A program made the position numbers and the translations under genes. Source: Candidatus Melainabacteria bacterium (GTDB lineage: Bacteria; Cyanobacteriota; Vampirovibrionia; Obscuribacterales; Obscuribacteraceae). Taken from it: a stretch of 5,328 nucleotides of DNA. Below are positions 1 through 5,328 of this stretch, piece by piece. The stretch spans positions 1 through 5,328 of the forward strand of contig PSRH01000229.1 of the NCBI GenBank assembly GCA_003175915.1. The letters run 5' to 3'. Under the pieces are notes generated by a model. That model was not told where the DNA came from. It did no database searches and saw only the letters and a program-made list of their open reading frames with translations. How positions within the stretch are numbered: the first letter of the stretch is position 1; every line of letters starts with the position of its first letter.

Positions 1-168
1 CGCCTTACGATCATTCGCACTTATATCAAAGGCAAAGGCGCCAAAGCCAATCGCAATATTACCTTCAAAGCCGAGGTAAGCTTCATCAATGATCGCGATT
101 ATCAGGGTCCTTACTTGAACGGCAAGACTCAGGGCGGCGGTACCTGGGAAGCGGAGAAAATTAAGTGA
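1..168 (+). CDS. C-terminal fragment of an unidentified protein
   Basis: The window opens inside a reading frame that gives 55 residues and ends at TGA (166-168). Its start lies outside the window. The visible part alternates short hydrophobic and polar stretches (LTIIRTYIKG, ITFKAEVSFI), which suggests beta strands. It then has a glycine-rich turn (GKTQGGGTW) and a charged end, EAEKIK. I do not recognise the family and assign no function. The following + strand gene encodes a lipoprotein and starts 113 bases downstream, so the two might be co-transcribed, but the gap is wide enough for a separate promoter. The same last six residues plus a stop recur at 1057-1077, just after that lipoprotein gene, so this protein may belong to a small local paralogue family. 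The coding call rests on an open frame without internal stops and protein-like composition. Confidence 0.7.
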   Translation, partial: RLTIIRTYIKGKGAKANRNITFKAEVSFINDRDYQGPYLNGKTQGGGTWEAEKIK

Positions 169-236
169 AACATTGAGCTCCAGGGCGTATGGTGCCTGGG
201 CTTGGCGGTATTCACCAGATTTTTACCGGTTGAGGT

Positions 237-242
237 GATAAT
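237..242 (+). promoter_or_regulatory. Possible -10 element upstream of the DUF2807 lipoprotein gene
   Basis: GATAAT matches five of six bases of the sigma-70 -10 consensus and lies 39 bases before the ATG at 282. The only -35-like hexamer nearby, TTCACC at 211-216, would need an overlong 20-base spacer, so support is weak. Confidence 0.22.
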
Positions 243-281
243 CTCGATCAACTCATCCCTCATGGCGCAATTTAGAAGACA

Positions 282-1025
282 ATGAACAACAATCTGACGT
301 TGGCAATTGTTTTTGTCCTGGCTTTACTAATCGTTTTTACGACCAGTGGTTGCACTTTAACGAAGACGATTAAGAACGGATCGATTTTGATTAGCGGGGA
401 GAATGTATCGATTTCGATTAACGGAAAGAACGGTTGCGAAATTGAAACCATAAATGGTTCCGGTCATATGATCAAACAGTCTCGAAAACTTGCTGAATTC
501 GACAAGATAGAAAACGCTGGCTCGAGCACCTTAATCGTAAAAATTAATTCCAAACCCAGTCTCAGTGTCGAAGCAGACGACAACATATTGCCACATGTGA
601 AAACCGATGTAAGCAATGGCACACTAAAAATCTGGACTGATACATCATTTAGCAGCGAACATGGCGTTACCGTATCGATCGTCAATCCTGCTCTGAGAGG
701 CATTAATTTGAGCGGCTCTGGACAATGTACCCTGGAGAACCTCAAGGAAAATTCTCTGGCAATATCCATATCCGGCTCCGGCAACGTCACAGCGACTGGC
801 ACTGCTCAATCCCTTGACGCAGATATTGCCGGCTCTGGAGATATAGAGGCTACCGACCTTGCAGTAGATGATGCCTCAGTGGACATTAGCGGTTCAGGAA
901 GCGCACGGCTTTGCGCAAATGAGAGCTTAAATGCCTCCATATCTGGCAGTGGTTCAGTACGCTACCGAGGTGACCCAAATGTTACCTCGAACATAGCTGG
1001 CAGCGGCTCGGTAAACTCAATGTGA
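282..1025 (+). CDS. Lipoprotein with DUF2807 (GIN-type beta-repeat) domain
   Basis: This 247-residue protein is predicted to be exported and lipid-anchored. It has a short N-terminus, a hydrophobic segment at about residues 5-19 and a lipobox-like TTSGC with the candidate lipidated cysteine at C24. The Thr at -3 is less usual than Leu. Residues 56-120 fit the start of DUF2807: an INGSG motif, then FDKI, then a stretch like SLSVEADDNILPHVKT and SNGTLKIWTD. After that come six SGSG or AGSG motifs at about 144, 164, 183, 203, 221 and 239, spaced 18-20 residues apart. This is the rung periodicity of the parallel beta-helix typical of this family. DUF2807 proteins are often called putative auto-transporter adhesins, but their function is poorly established. 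The ATG at 282 is the first possible start because TAG lies in frame at 273-275. The ribosome site is weak (AGAAG at 274-278). It converges with the threonine operon. Confidence 0.85.
   Translation: MNNNLTLAIVFVLALLIVFTTSGCTLTKTIKNGSILISGENVSISINGKNGCEIETINGSGHMIKQSRKLAEFDKIENAGSSTLIVKINSKPSLSVEADDNILPHVKTDVSNGTLKIWTDTSFSSEHGVTVSIVNPALRGINLSGSGQCTLENLKENSLAISISGSGNVTATGTAQSLDADIAGSGDIEATDLAVDDASVDISGSGSARLCANESLNASISGSGSVRYRGDPNVTSNIAGSGSVNSM
380..424 (+). repeat. Imperfect 18-bp direct repeat inside the lipoprotein gene
   Basis: Positions 380-397 and 407-424 match at 16 of 18 bases and are offset by 27 bases, so the frame is kept. They encode SILISG (residues 34-39) and SISING (43-48). They look like two short beta-strand units made by a small in-frame duplication ahead of the main domain. 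Confidence 0.6.
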
Positions 1026-1029
1026 TTGA

Positions 1030-1077
1030 GACGAAAAGCAGGACGGCGGCAGGCAGGAAGCGGAAAAGATCAAATAG
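1030..1077 (+). pseudogene. Remnant tail resembling the left-edge gene
   Basis: In the frame of 1030-1077 the translation is DEKQDGGRQEAEKIK followed by TAG, immediately after a TGA at 1027-1029. The left-edge gene ends with GKTQGGGTWEAEKIK and TGA. Over the last 39 bases (130-168 against 1039-1077) 27 match. In the shared EAEKIK codons the differences are at third positions and all synonymous, which suggests two copies that diverged as coding sequence. No start or body of a gene is present, because the upstream space is taken by the DUF2807 gene in another frame. The simplest reading is a leftover 3' end of a paralogue whose body was lost or replaced. The match is short, so chance similarity of a lysine- and glutamate-rich tail is possible. 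Confidence 0.4.
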
Positions 1078-1092
1078 ACCATAGTGCGAACT

Positions 1093-1695
1093 TCATTTCT
1101 CTTTGGCACCGGTAGTTTGATTATCGATCAACGGCTTGACAGAACGCCTTAGCATATTGAAGACAACCAAGATAACTATCATTAGGACCCACTGGGCAAG
1201 CTCCACATACGGTTTGATATGAAAGCTAGCTTCCCAGGCATCGGCTTCCTTATCGAGTATTGACCGAAGCGTTTTTTCCAGGGCATCCAGCTTTACTATC
1301 ACCTCTGCCTTTCCAACGACTGAGTCCGGATTGGCCAAGGCACTAGTGATGGGTTCCGAGAGCTGGCGCATTTCTTTCCACTGATCTGGGTTGTCACTAG
1401 CGACCATAGGCTGATCGTGGCGCCATATAGGAGAATCAGTCTCCTGAGAAAGATCCTCACCCGAACTCTTGCACCACTCTTTTAACGCCGGAATGCGACT
1501 GGCTGAATAAGTAACTAGTAGTAGCTTTGCATCCTTTACTTGATGGAGAAGCTTCGCGGCACCGTCGCGCATCAGGGCAGTATGCTGAATTTCCATGTCA
1601 ATACGAGTCAACCAACCTGTCACTGCCATAAGAGTGCCGATTGCAATAATCTCTATACCCATCAGAGTGGAGATTCTCTTCCGTTGGTCCTGCAT
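1093..1695 (-). CDS. Two-helix membrane protein resembling a sensor domain without output domain
   Basis: This 200-residue protein has a positively charged N-terminus (QRKR), a first membrane helix at about 10-29 and a second at about 165-182. The roughly 135-residue loop between them is rich in helix-forming residues and probably lies outside the cytoplasm. After the second helix comes RRSVKPLI, which resembles the start of a HAMP linker. The protein then ends at GAKEK with no kinase, methyl-accepting or cyclase domain. This is the layout of the sensing half of a histidine kinase or chemoreceptor, but I cannot name the sensor family. Two cysteines or a metal-binding cluster are not evident; a single Cys75 lies in the loop. 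It is the last gene of the threonine operon, 28 bases after kbl. The start is supported by AGGGG at 1703-1707, seven bases before the ATG. It could be a genuine stand-alone accessory sensor or a truncated receptor; the good ribosome site favours a translated gene. Confidence 0.75.
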   Translation of the reverse strand: MQDQRKRISTLMGIEIIAIGTLMAVTGWLTRIDMEIQHTALMRDGAAKLLHQVKDAKLLLVTYSASRIPALKEWCKSSGEDLSQETDSPIWRHDQPMVASDNPDQWKEMRQLSEPITSALANPDSVVGKAEVIVKLDALEKTLRSILDKEADAWEASFHIKPYVELAQWVLMIVILVVFNMLRRSVKPLIDNQTTGAKEK

Positions 1696-1702
1696 GTCGT
1701 CA

Positions 1703-1707
1703 CCCCT
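1703..1707 (-). promoter_or_regulatory. Ribosome-binding site of the sensor-like gene
   Basis: On the - strand AGGGG (within AAGGGGTG) lies seven bases before the ATG at 1695. It lies in the gap after the kbl stop, which supports independent translation of the third operon gene. Confidence 0.6.
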
Positions 1708-1723
1708 TGCGTGTGTCTATCCG

Positions 1724-3016
1724 TTACTTGCCAATGACACCAAGCTGTTTTCCGACTTTGGCAAAGCAGGAAAGAGCAAAATCGAGATCGCGTAATTCGT
1801 GATCGGCGGATATCTGCACGCGCAAGCGGGCCTCGCCCTTGGGCACGACCGGATACCAGAGGCCGCGCACGTAGACTCCTTCTTTGAGCAAGCGATCGCT
1901 CATGTCCATAGCTACGGCCGCCTCACCTAGCATTACCGGCACGATCGGATGAATGCCTTCGAGAATCTTAAAGCCCAGGTTTTTGATTTCTTTGCGGAAA
2001 TAACTGGTATTGAACTGTAATTTCTCCACCAGCGAATTGTCCTTTTCGATCATGTCCAGGGCTTCCAACGTACCGCAGACAATGGCAGGCGGCAGAGTAT
2101 TTGAAAAGGTGTAAGGCCGCGACTTCTGTCGCAAGTATTCAATGAGTGGTTTTTTGCCGGCGACAAATCCCCCGGCCGCTCCACCTAAAGCTTTCCCCAA
2201 AGTGCCGGTAATCACATCGACGCGACCATGGACACCGCAGTGTTCGGGCGTGCCGCGTCCTCGTTTTCCTAGCACACCAGTGGCGTGCGAATCGTCGACA
2301 ATCAACAAGGCATCGTTTTTGGCCGCGATGTCAACCAAATCTTCGAGAAAGGCAAATTCACCTTCCATGCTGAACACTCCGTCGGTTGCGATAGTCTTGA
2401 TTCGACAATTCTCAGCAAGGTGTTCACTAAGAAGCTGTTGCAAATGGGCCAAATCATTGTGCCGGTAAGCTTTTAATTCAGTTGACTTTGCCACCATCCT
2501 GGCCAATCGGATACCGTCAATTATGCTGGCGTGATTAAGTTGGTCACTATATATAATGTCAGAGTAATCGGCATAGCCGAAATCCGCGGATAACAATGCT
2601 GCGAAGAGCGCCTCATTAGCGGCAAAGCAGGAGGAGTGCAAAATCGCCGCTTCCATCCCAAGAAAGGCGGCGATTTTTTCCTCAAGCTCAAGATGAATCT
2701 TCTGCGTACCACAGAGGAATCGCACCGATGCCATACCGAAGCCATACATATCTAGACCGAACTGCGCTGCTTGAACAACGCGCGGATGATTAGCCAATCC
2801 CAAGTAGTTATTCGACGCCAGCATTACTTCCGTCTTGCCACTGACGTTGACTATCCCTGCTTGTTTCCCATCCAGCGGTACTTCCCTCTTGAATGTTTTA
2901 TTCTTTGCCGCCTCAGCCAATTCGCGGTCCAGCACTGCGTAGAGTTCTTTGACTGCCAACCTGCCCGATTTGCTTTCACCCACTTCGGAAGATATTGAAT
3001 TAGAGGAAATAGACAT
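1724..3016 (-). CDS. kbl: Glycine C-acetyltransferase (2-amino-3-ketobutyrate CoA ligase)
   Basis: This cytoplasmic PLP enzyme of the alpha-oxoamine synthase family has 430 residues. It splits 2-amino-3-oxobutyrate with CoA into glycine and acetyl-CoA, the second step of threonine breakdown. The family pattern is clear throughout: NNYLGLANHP near 70-78, GFGMASVRFLCGTQ near 92-105, LNHASIIDG at 160-168 with the PLP-stacking His162, ATDGVFSMEG near 210-219, and VDDSHATG with Asp241 and His244. TGTLGKALGG carries the PLP lysine, Lys275. PVVPKGEARLR follows, with Arg399 matching the substrate carboxylate-binding arginine of E. coli Kbl. These residues match E. coli Lys244, His138, Asp210, His213 and Arg368 from memory. 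The close match to Kbl, and its position next to tdh, argues against the related BioF or serine palmitoyltransferase. An ATG at 3016 is preferred over a TTG at 3040, because AGGAGG sits eight bases upstream of it and inside the longer version. About 20 extra N-terminal residues, rich in serine, precede the conserved domain. Confidence 0.96.
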   Translation of the reverse strand: MSISSNSISSEVGESKSGRLAVKELYAVLDRELAEAAKNKTFKREVPLDGKQAGIVNVSGKTEVMLASNNYLGLANHPRVVQAAQFGLDMYGFGMASVRFLCGTQKIHLELEEKIAAFLGMEAAILHSSCFAANEALFAALLSADFGYADYSDIIYSDQLNHASIIDGIRLARMVAKSTELKAYRHNDLAHLQQLLSEHLAENCRIKTIATDGVFSMEGEFAFLEDLVDIAAKNDALLIVDDSHATGVLGKRGRGTPEHCGVHGRVDVITGTLGKALGGAAGGFVAGKKPLIEYLRQKSRPYTFSNTLPPAIVCGTLEALDMIEKDNSLVEKLQFNTSYFRKEIKNLGFKILEGIHPIVPVMLGEAAVAMDMSDRLLKEGVYVRGLWYPVVPKGEARLRVQISADHELRDLDFALSCFAKVGKQLGVIGK

Positions 3017-3024
3017 ATGGGGCT

Positions 3025-3030
3025 CCTCCT
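3025..3030 (-). promoter_or_regulatory. Strong Shine-Dalgarno sequence that decides the kbl start
   Basis: AGGAGG on the - strand is followed by eight bases and then the ATG at 3016. It lies in the short tdh-kbl gap. The alternative in-frame TTG at 3040-3038 would place this site inside the coding sequence, so the ATG is the better start. Confidence 0.85.
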
Positions 3031-3040
3031 GCTCTCTCAA

Positions 3041-4198
3041 TCAGCTCGATCCTGGAACAAAAACAAGCTTCATCTCCTGCCCTTTAATTAGGGTGGCAAA
3101 AGCTTCCTCATAATTGTCGAAAGTATAGTCCCTTGCAGCCACTATCTTAGCCAGATCTCTTTTAAGCGCAAGTCTTTCTGTAGCCAATAAACGCCGCATC
3201 ATCTGCCATGTTTCGAACATTTTACGACCGAAGATGCCCTTAACCAATGCCCCCTTGAAGACAATCCCCTGAGCGATATCGAATCCATCGATTGGTTTAT
3301 CGGCAAGGCCGAGCAAGACAACCAGGCCACCGTTGCGAACGATTTTAAAAGCATCGTGGTAAGCAGGGGCCGCACCTGAGACTTCGAAGACGACATCAAG
3401 ACCGTTGCTTTCAACGGATGAGGCGTCGATCGCTTTATAGAGCTTCTCTGATCCTTTCGAAACATCGAAACACTCTTCAGCACCGAATTCTCTGGCTAGT
3501 GCGAAGCGGCGTTCCAGATCGACAATCTCGGTAATCAAAATTTTGGCAGCGCCGAAGTGCCGACAGAGCAGGGTGATCATCAAGCCAAGCGGCCCGGCTC
3601 CCAGAACAGCTACTGATTTACCACGGACGTCCGCCTCCTGAACACAATGAACAGCATTACCGAAAGCATCGAGCAATGCGGCAATGCGGGGCGGAATCAA
3701 TGATTGGTCGCCAGCTTTACCCAGTATGATCACATTTTTGTACGGCACTATGACGCTTTCGGCGAAACAGCCATCCATGTGCACGCCTTTTACTTTTACC
3801 GCCGAACAGATGTGCTCATTGCCGTTGCGACAGAGAATGCAACGCCCGCAGGAAATATGCATTTCGGCAGTAACATAATCACCCGGCTCAACCAGCAATT
3901 GGGAAGGAAGTTTCTCACTCTTGTTGGCCTTTTCCCTCTCGCCAACTGCTTCCACGACTCCGCAAAATTCATGGCCGATGATAATCGGACGATACGCCTT
4001 TTCGCTAGCCAAATAGCGCGTCATCGCCTGTTTTATGCCGGGACTCTTGCTACTTTTGTAGATGTTTTTGTCCGTCCCACAGACGGAAGCAGCAAGCACT
4101 TTTATCTTGACTTCCCATGGGGCGGGCGTTGCTACTGGCAAATCACTCTTGAGAGTCAGGCCATCTAGGTCAAGACTCTCTTTTACAAGCCCTTTCAT
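3041..4198 (-). CDS. tdh: L-threonine 3-dehydrogenase, zinc- and NAD-dependent
   Basis: This 385-residue cytoplasmic medium-chain dehydrogenase oxidises the 3-hydroxyl of L-threonine to 2-amino-3-oxobutyrate, which Kbl then uses. Catalytic zinc ligands are visible: Cys40 (in SVCGTD), His76 and Glu77 (GHEF). The structural zinc site is Cys117, Cys120, Cys123 and Cys131 in CGRCILCRNGNEHIC. A GCFAE motif lies at 143-147 and DAFGNAVH at 177-184. The Rossmann fold has GAGPLG at 200-205, and the acidic Glu224 at the end of the second strand indicates NAD rather than NADP. KGIFGRKMFETW (320-331) is a hallmark of true threonine dehydrogenases and matches the E. coli version closely. The protein is about 44 residues longer than E. 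coli Tdh. Extra residues lie mainly in loops at about 50-70 and 87-103, the latter lysine-rich. The ATG at 4198 is preceded by AGGGA six bases upstream. Its TGA directly abuts the unused TTG before kbl. Confidence 0.95.
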   Translation of the reverse strand: MKGLVKESLDLDGLTLKSDLPVATPAPWEVKIKVLAASVCGTDKNIYKSSKSPGIKQAMTRYLASEKAYRPIIIGHEFCGVVEAVGEREKANKSEKLPSQLLVEPGDYVTAEMHISCGRCILCRNGNEHICSAVKVKGVHMDGCFAESVIVPYKNVIILGKAGDQSLIPPRIAALLDAFGNAVHCVQEADVRGKSVAVLGAGPLGLMITLLCRHFGAAKILITEIVDLERRFALAREFGAEECFDVSKGSEKLYKAIDASSVESNGLDVVFEVSGAAPAYHDAFKIVRNGGLVVLLGLADKPIDGFDIAQGIVFKGALVKGIFGRKMFETWQMMRRLLATERLALKRDLAKIVAARDYTFDNYEEAFATLIKGQEMKLVFVPGSS

Positions 4199-4441
4199 CC
4201 GAGTTCCCTGTTGCTGGTAAGAAAGCCAAATTTATCGAAAAGCGTAACGGCTCCGCTCCCCAAATCCAGAATCAGCGCTTGAGATTATTCTAAACGCCAA
4301 TCCCGATCGCCAGCACCAACTCTACTGGGCGGCGAGAACTTTCTCAAGGCCGCGAGCGTCTTAGCGATACTTTAGTTGCCAAGGCTAAGGACACTGCTTA
4401 AAGTGGCCAAGATTGAACGAACTTTCTGGAGTGCTGGCTAG
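4199..4441. other. Divergent intergenic region without a confident gene
   Basis: This region separates tdh (-) from the small + strand gene and should contain promoters for both, but no convincing -35/-10 pair was found. TAGAAT on the - strand (4287-4292) is the best -10-like site toward tdh and has no good -35 at normal spacing. All three + strand frames contain short protein-like stretches broken by stops. These could be decayed coding DNA or mere composition. AGGGA at 4205-4209 (- strand) is the tdh ribosome site, and GGAG at 4428-4431 (+ strand) is that of the small gene. Confidence 0.4.
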
Positions 4442-4774
4442 ATGAACTTCGATTTTCCCGGCCTCAACAACCTTGACTTCACACCAGCCGGCCCGCCTAT
4501 TGATATGCTCGCTTCGCTCAGCGCTGAATCGGCGATCATTAACGCCATTGTTCAAGGCAGCGGCGGTCCCGATAACGCTGAATGGACGGATGCGGGACTG
4601 CGTTTCGTTCGTCACTTATTGTCAATATCCGGCTCAGCTCGCCGTGGCGTCATTCCCAATTTCAAGAATGTTGAAATTGTTCAGGAGATGGCTCGCCAGT
4701 TTATTCGTCAATGCGGCGGCGGCACGTTAGCGATGCAAGTACTGGCCAGCATTATGCAAGAGCGTGCCGATTAA
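4442..4774 (+). CDS. Small hypothetical protein, 110 residues
   Basis: I do not recognise this protein. The first 22 residues are rich in Asn, Phe, Pro and Gly (PGLNNLDFTPAGPP) and look flexible. Residues 22-38 (MLASLSAESAIINAIVQ) and about 50-110 look like amphipathic helices. There is no signal peptide or membrane helix, so it is probably a cytoplasmic, mainly helical protein. One cysteine, Cys91, sits in a CGGG turn. The start ATG has GGAG ten bases upstream, a slightly long spacing; no better start is seen. An open antisense frame overlaps its 5' half (4385-4615), but that frame is poorer in protein character and lacks a visible ribosome site. It is divergent from the threonine operon and converges with the thioredoxin-fold gene 28 bases away. 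Coding status is likely but not certain. Confidence 0.6.
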   Translation: MNFDFPGLNNLDFTPAGPPIDMLASLSAESAIINAIVQGSGGPDNAEWTDAGLRFVRHLLSISGSARRGVIPNFKNVEIVQEMARQFIRQCGGGTLAMQVLASIMQERAD

Positions 4775-4789
4775 CCGATCTTCTTTGTA

Positions 4790-4814
4790 GCCGAATAAAA
4801 CCCTATTGTTCGGC
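4790..4814. terminator. Hairpin between convergent genes, possible weak bidirectional terminator
   Basis: GCCGAATAA (4790-4798) pairs with TTGTTCGGC (4806-4814) across a seven-base loop, giving a nine-base stem with one T-G pair. It straddles the stop codon of the thioredoxin-fold gene (4803-4805) and follows the small gene by 15 bases. Neither side has a clear run of T in the sense direction, so rho-independent termination is uncertain. Confidence 0.35.
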
Positions 4815-5297
4815 CATCGGATCCGCAGGCGGATTGCTCATCAATTGGGAGAGCGCTGCTTCATAGGCTTTCGGGTCTCGGTAACCAGAAACCTTGCCAA
4901 TGAATTTTCCATTTTGATCAAACACCAGCGCGCAAGGATAACCACTGACCCGATATTGTCCGGCAAGTTTCTGGCCGGCGCCGTTGTCTTCGGCGTTGGC
5001 TTTGACACAAACGAATTTCTCACCGAGAAACTTGACCATACCATCATTGCTGAAAGTATCCCGATCCAGCCGCTTGCACCAGCCGCACCAATCAGTATAG
5101 ACATCAGCCAAGACATATTTGTGGCTCGCTTTGCCTTCCTTGAGTCCAGCGTCCACATCCTTATTCCAGTTCAGTGCTTCAGCCAGGGCAGGACTTGCCA
5201 ACCAGGCTGCCACAGCGATTGCCACTTGGGCTAAGGCCACAAGCTTCATTTCTTTTCGACCTTCCACAACCCTTCGCGTACGACTCGATAACGCCAT
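4803..5297 (-). CDS. Exported thioredoxin-fold protein with CGWC active site
   Basis: This 164-residue protein has a basic N-terminus, a hydrophobic segment at about 18-34 and an ALA signal cleavage site after Ala39, so it should act in the periplasm or be exported. The mature part is a thioredoxin fold: VLADVYTDWCGWCKRLD carries the redox pair Cys71 and Cys74, and SGYPCALVF contains the expected cis-proline at Pro121. FDQNGKFIGKVSGY then forms the last strands. The arrangement resembles Thioredoxin_7 and the C-terminal domain of DsbD, which reduce or shuffle disulfides in exported proteins. The true partner is unknown. Two more cysteines occur, Cys97 and Cys122, the latter right after the cis-proline. 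The ATG at 5297 is chosen because AGGAG lies eight bases upstream. A GTG at 5318 would put that site inside the gene, and the ATG at 5249 has a poorer site but would leave a compact signal peptide. An RR pair at residues 8-9 is only weakly Tat-like. Confidence 0.88.
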   Translation of the reverse strand: MALSSRTRRVVEGRKEMKLVALAQVAIAVAAWLASPALAEALNWNKDVDAGLKEGKASHKYVLADVYTDWCGWCKRLDRDTFSNDGMVKFLGEKFVCVKANAEDNGAGQKLAGQYRVSGYPCALVFDQNGKFIGKVSGYRDPKAYEAALSQLMSNPPADPMAEQ

Positions 5298-5305
5298 GGT
5301 GGTTA

Positions 5306-5310
5306 CTCCT
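5306..5310 (-). promoter_or_regulatory. Ribosome-binding site that decides the thioredoxin-fold gene start
   Basis: AGGAG (within AAAAGGAGT) on the - strand lies eight bases before the ATG at 5297. It favours that start over the GTG at 5318. Confidence 0.75.
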
Positions 5311-5328
5311 TTTCTCACTGATGGATTT

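Larger units (their letters stand above)
1093..4198 (-). other. Threonine-degradation operon: tdh, kbl, sensor-like gene
   Basis: Three genes read on the - strand. The gap from tdh to kbl is 24 bases (using the ATG at 3016), and from kbl to the sensor-like gene 28 bases. Each gap holds a ribosome-binding site. No terminator-like hairpin is seen in either gap, so one transcript is likely. Tdh and Kbl catalyse consecutive steps, and their unstable intermediate, 2-amino-3-oxobutyrate, makes joint expression sensible. The order tdh-kbl is the reverse of the E. coli kbl-tdh order. No clear promoter or regulator gene was identified. Confidence 0.8.

Noticed and set aside
180..199. CCAGG/CCTGG hairpin after the left-edge gene as a terminator
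   Set aside because: The stem is only five pairs with a ten-base loop, and the nearest T run is more than 20 bases further on.
262..285. Eight-codon mini-ORF (MAQFRRQ) whose TGA overlaps the ATG of the DUF2807 gene
   Set aside because: It has no ribosome-binding site and such short overlaps are common by chance, so a leader peptide is not supported.
1892..1899. GCGATCGC octamer, the HIP1 element frequent in cyanobacteria
   Set aside because: A single copy inside kbl carries little weight; a genome-wide count would be needed to use it as a lineage marker.
3704..4168. 154-residue + strand open frame antisense to tdh
   Set aside because: It lies wholly within a clearly identified gene on the other strand and its translation lacks recognisable domain motifs.
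4195..4281. Short - strand frame ending in TGA that overlaps the tdh ATG, suggesting translational coupling
   Set aside because: The frame has 29 codons after an upstream stop and no ATG start, so there is no evidence that it is translated.
4385..4615. 76-residue - strand open frame overlapping the small hypothetical gene
   Set aside because: It shows no ribosome site or recognisable motif, and the + strand frame has better protein character and a start signal.

Overview
The window holds six protein-coding genes and one partial gene from a Gram-negative-type bacterium with roughly balanced base composition. Evidence for that cell type is a lipoprotein signal, an exported thioredoxin-fold protein and a membrane-anchored sensor-like protein. 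No rRNA, tRNA, transposase, CRISPR array or phage gene is visible, so this looks like ordinary chromosome. The lineage cannot be fixed from sequence alone. The gene style and one GCGATCGC octamer (1892-1899) are compatible with the non-photosynthetic cyanobacterial relatives (Vampirovibrionia/Obscuribacterales), but this is a guess.

Left part (1-1077, + strand): the 3' end of an unidentified gene (1-168) is followed by a gene for a secreted lipoprotein with a DUF2807/GIN-type beta-repeat domain (282-1025). Just after it lies a short stretch (1030-1077) whose translation ends in the same EAEKIK-stop as the gene at the left edge. It looks like the tail of a second, lost copy of that gene.

Centre (1093-4198, - strand): a tight three-gene operon. 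tdh (L-threonine 3-dehydrogenase) comes first, then kbl (glycine C-acetyltransferase). Together they convert L-threonine, NAD+ and CoA to glycine, acetyl-CoA and NADH. The third gene, 28 bases downstream, encodes a two-helix membrane protein built like the sensor half of a histidine kinase or chemoreceptor, but it stops where a HAMP domain would begin. Each gene has its own Shine-Dalgarno sequence. These support an ATG start for kbl at 3016 rather than the upstream TTG at 3040.

Right part (4199-5328): a 243-base divergent intergenic region, a small unidentified + strand gene (4442-4774), and a convergent - strand gene for an exported thioredoxin-fold protein with a CGWC active site (4803-5297). 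A hairpin with no clear U-tract lies between these last two.

The only metabolic pathway that can be reconstructed is threonine catabolism. No wholly new system is evident. The best leads are the truncated sensor protein attached to the threonine operon and the echo of the left-edge gene's tail after the DUF2807 gene.
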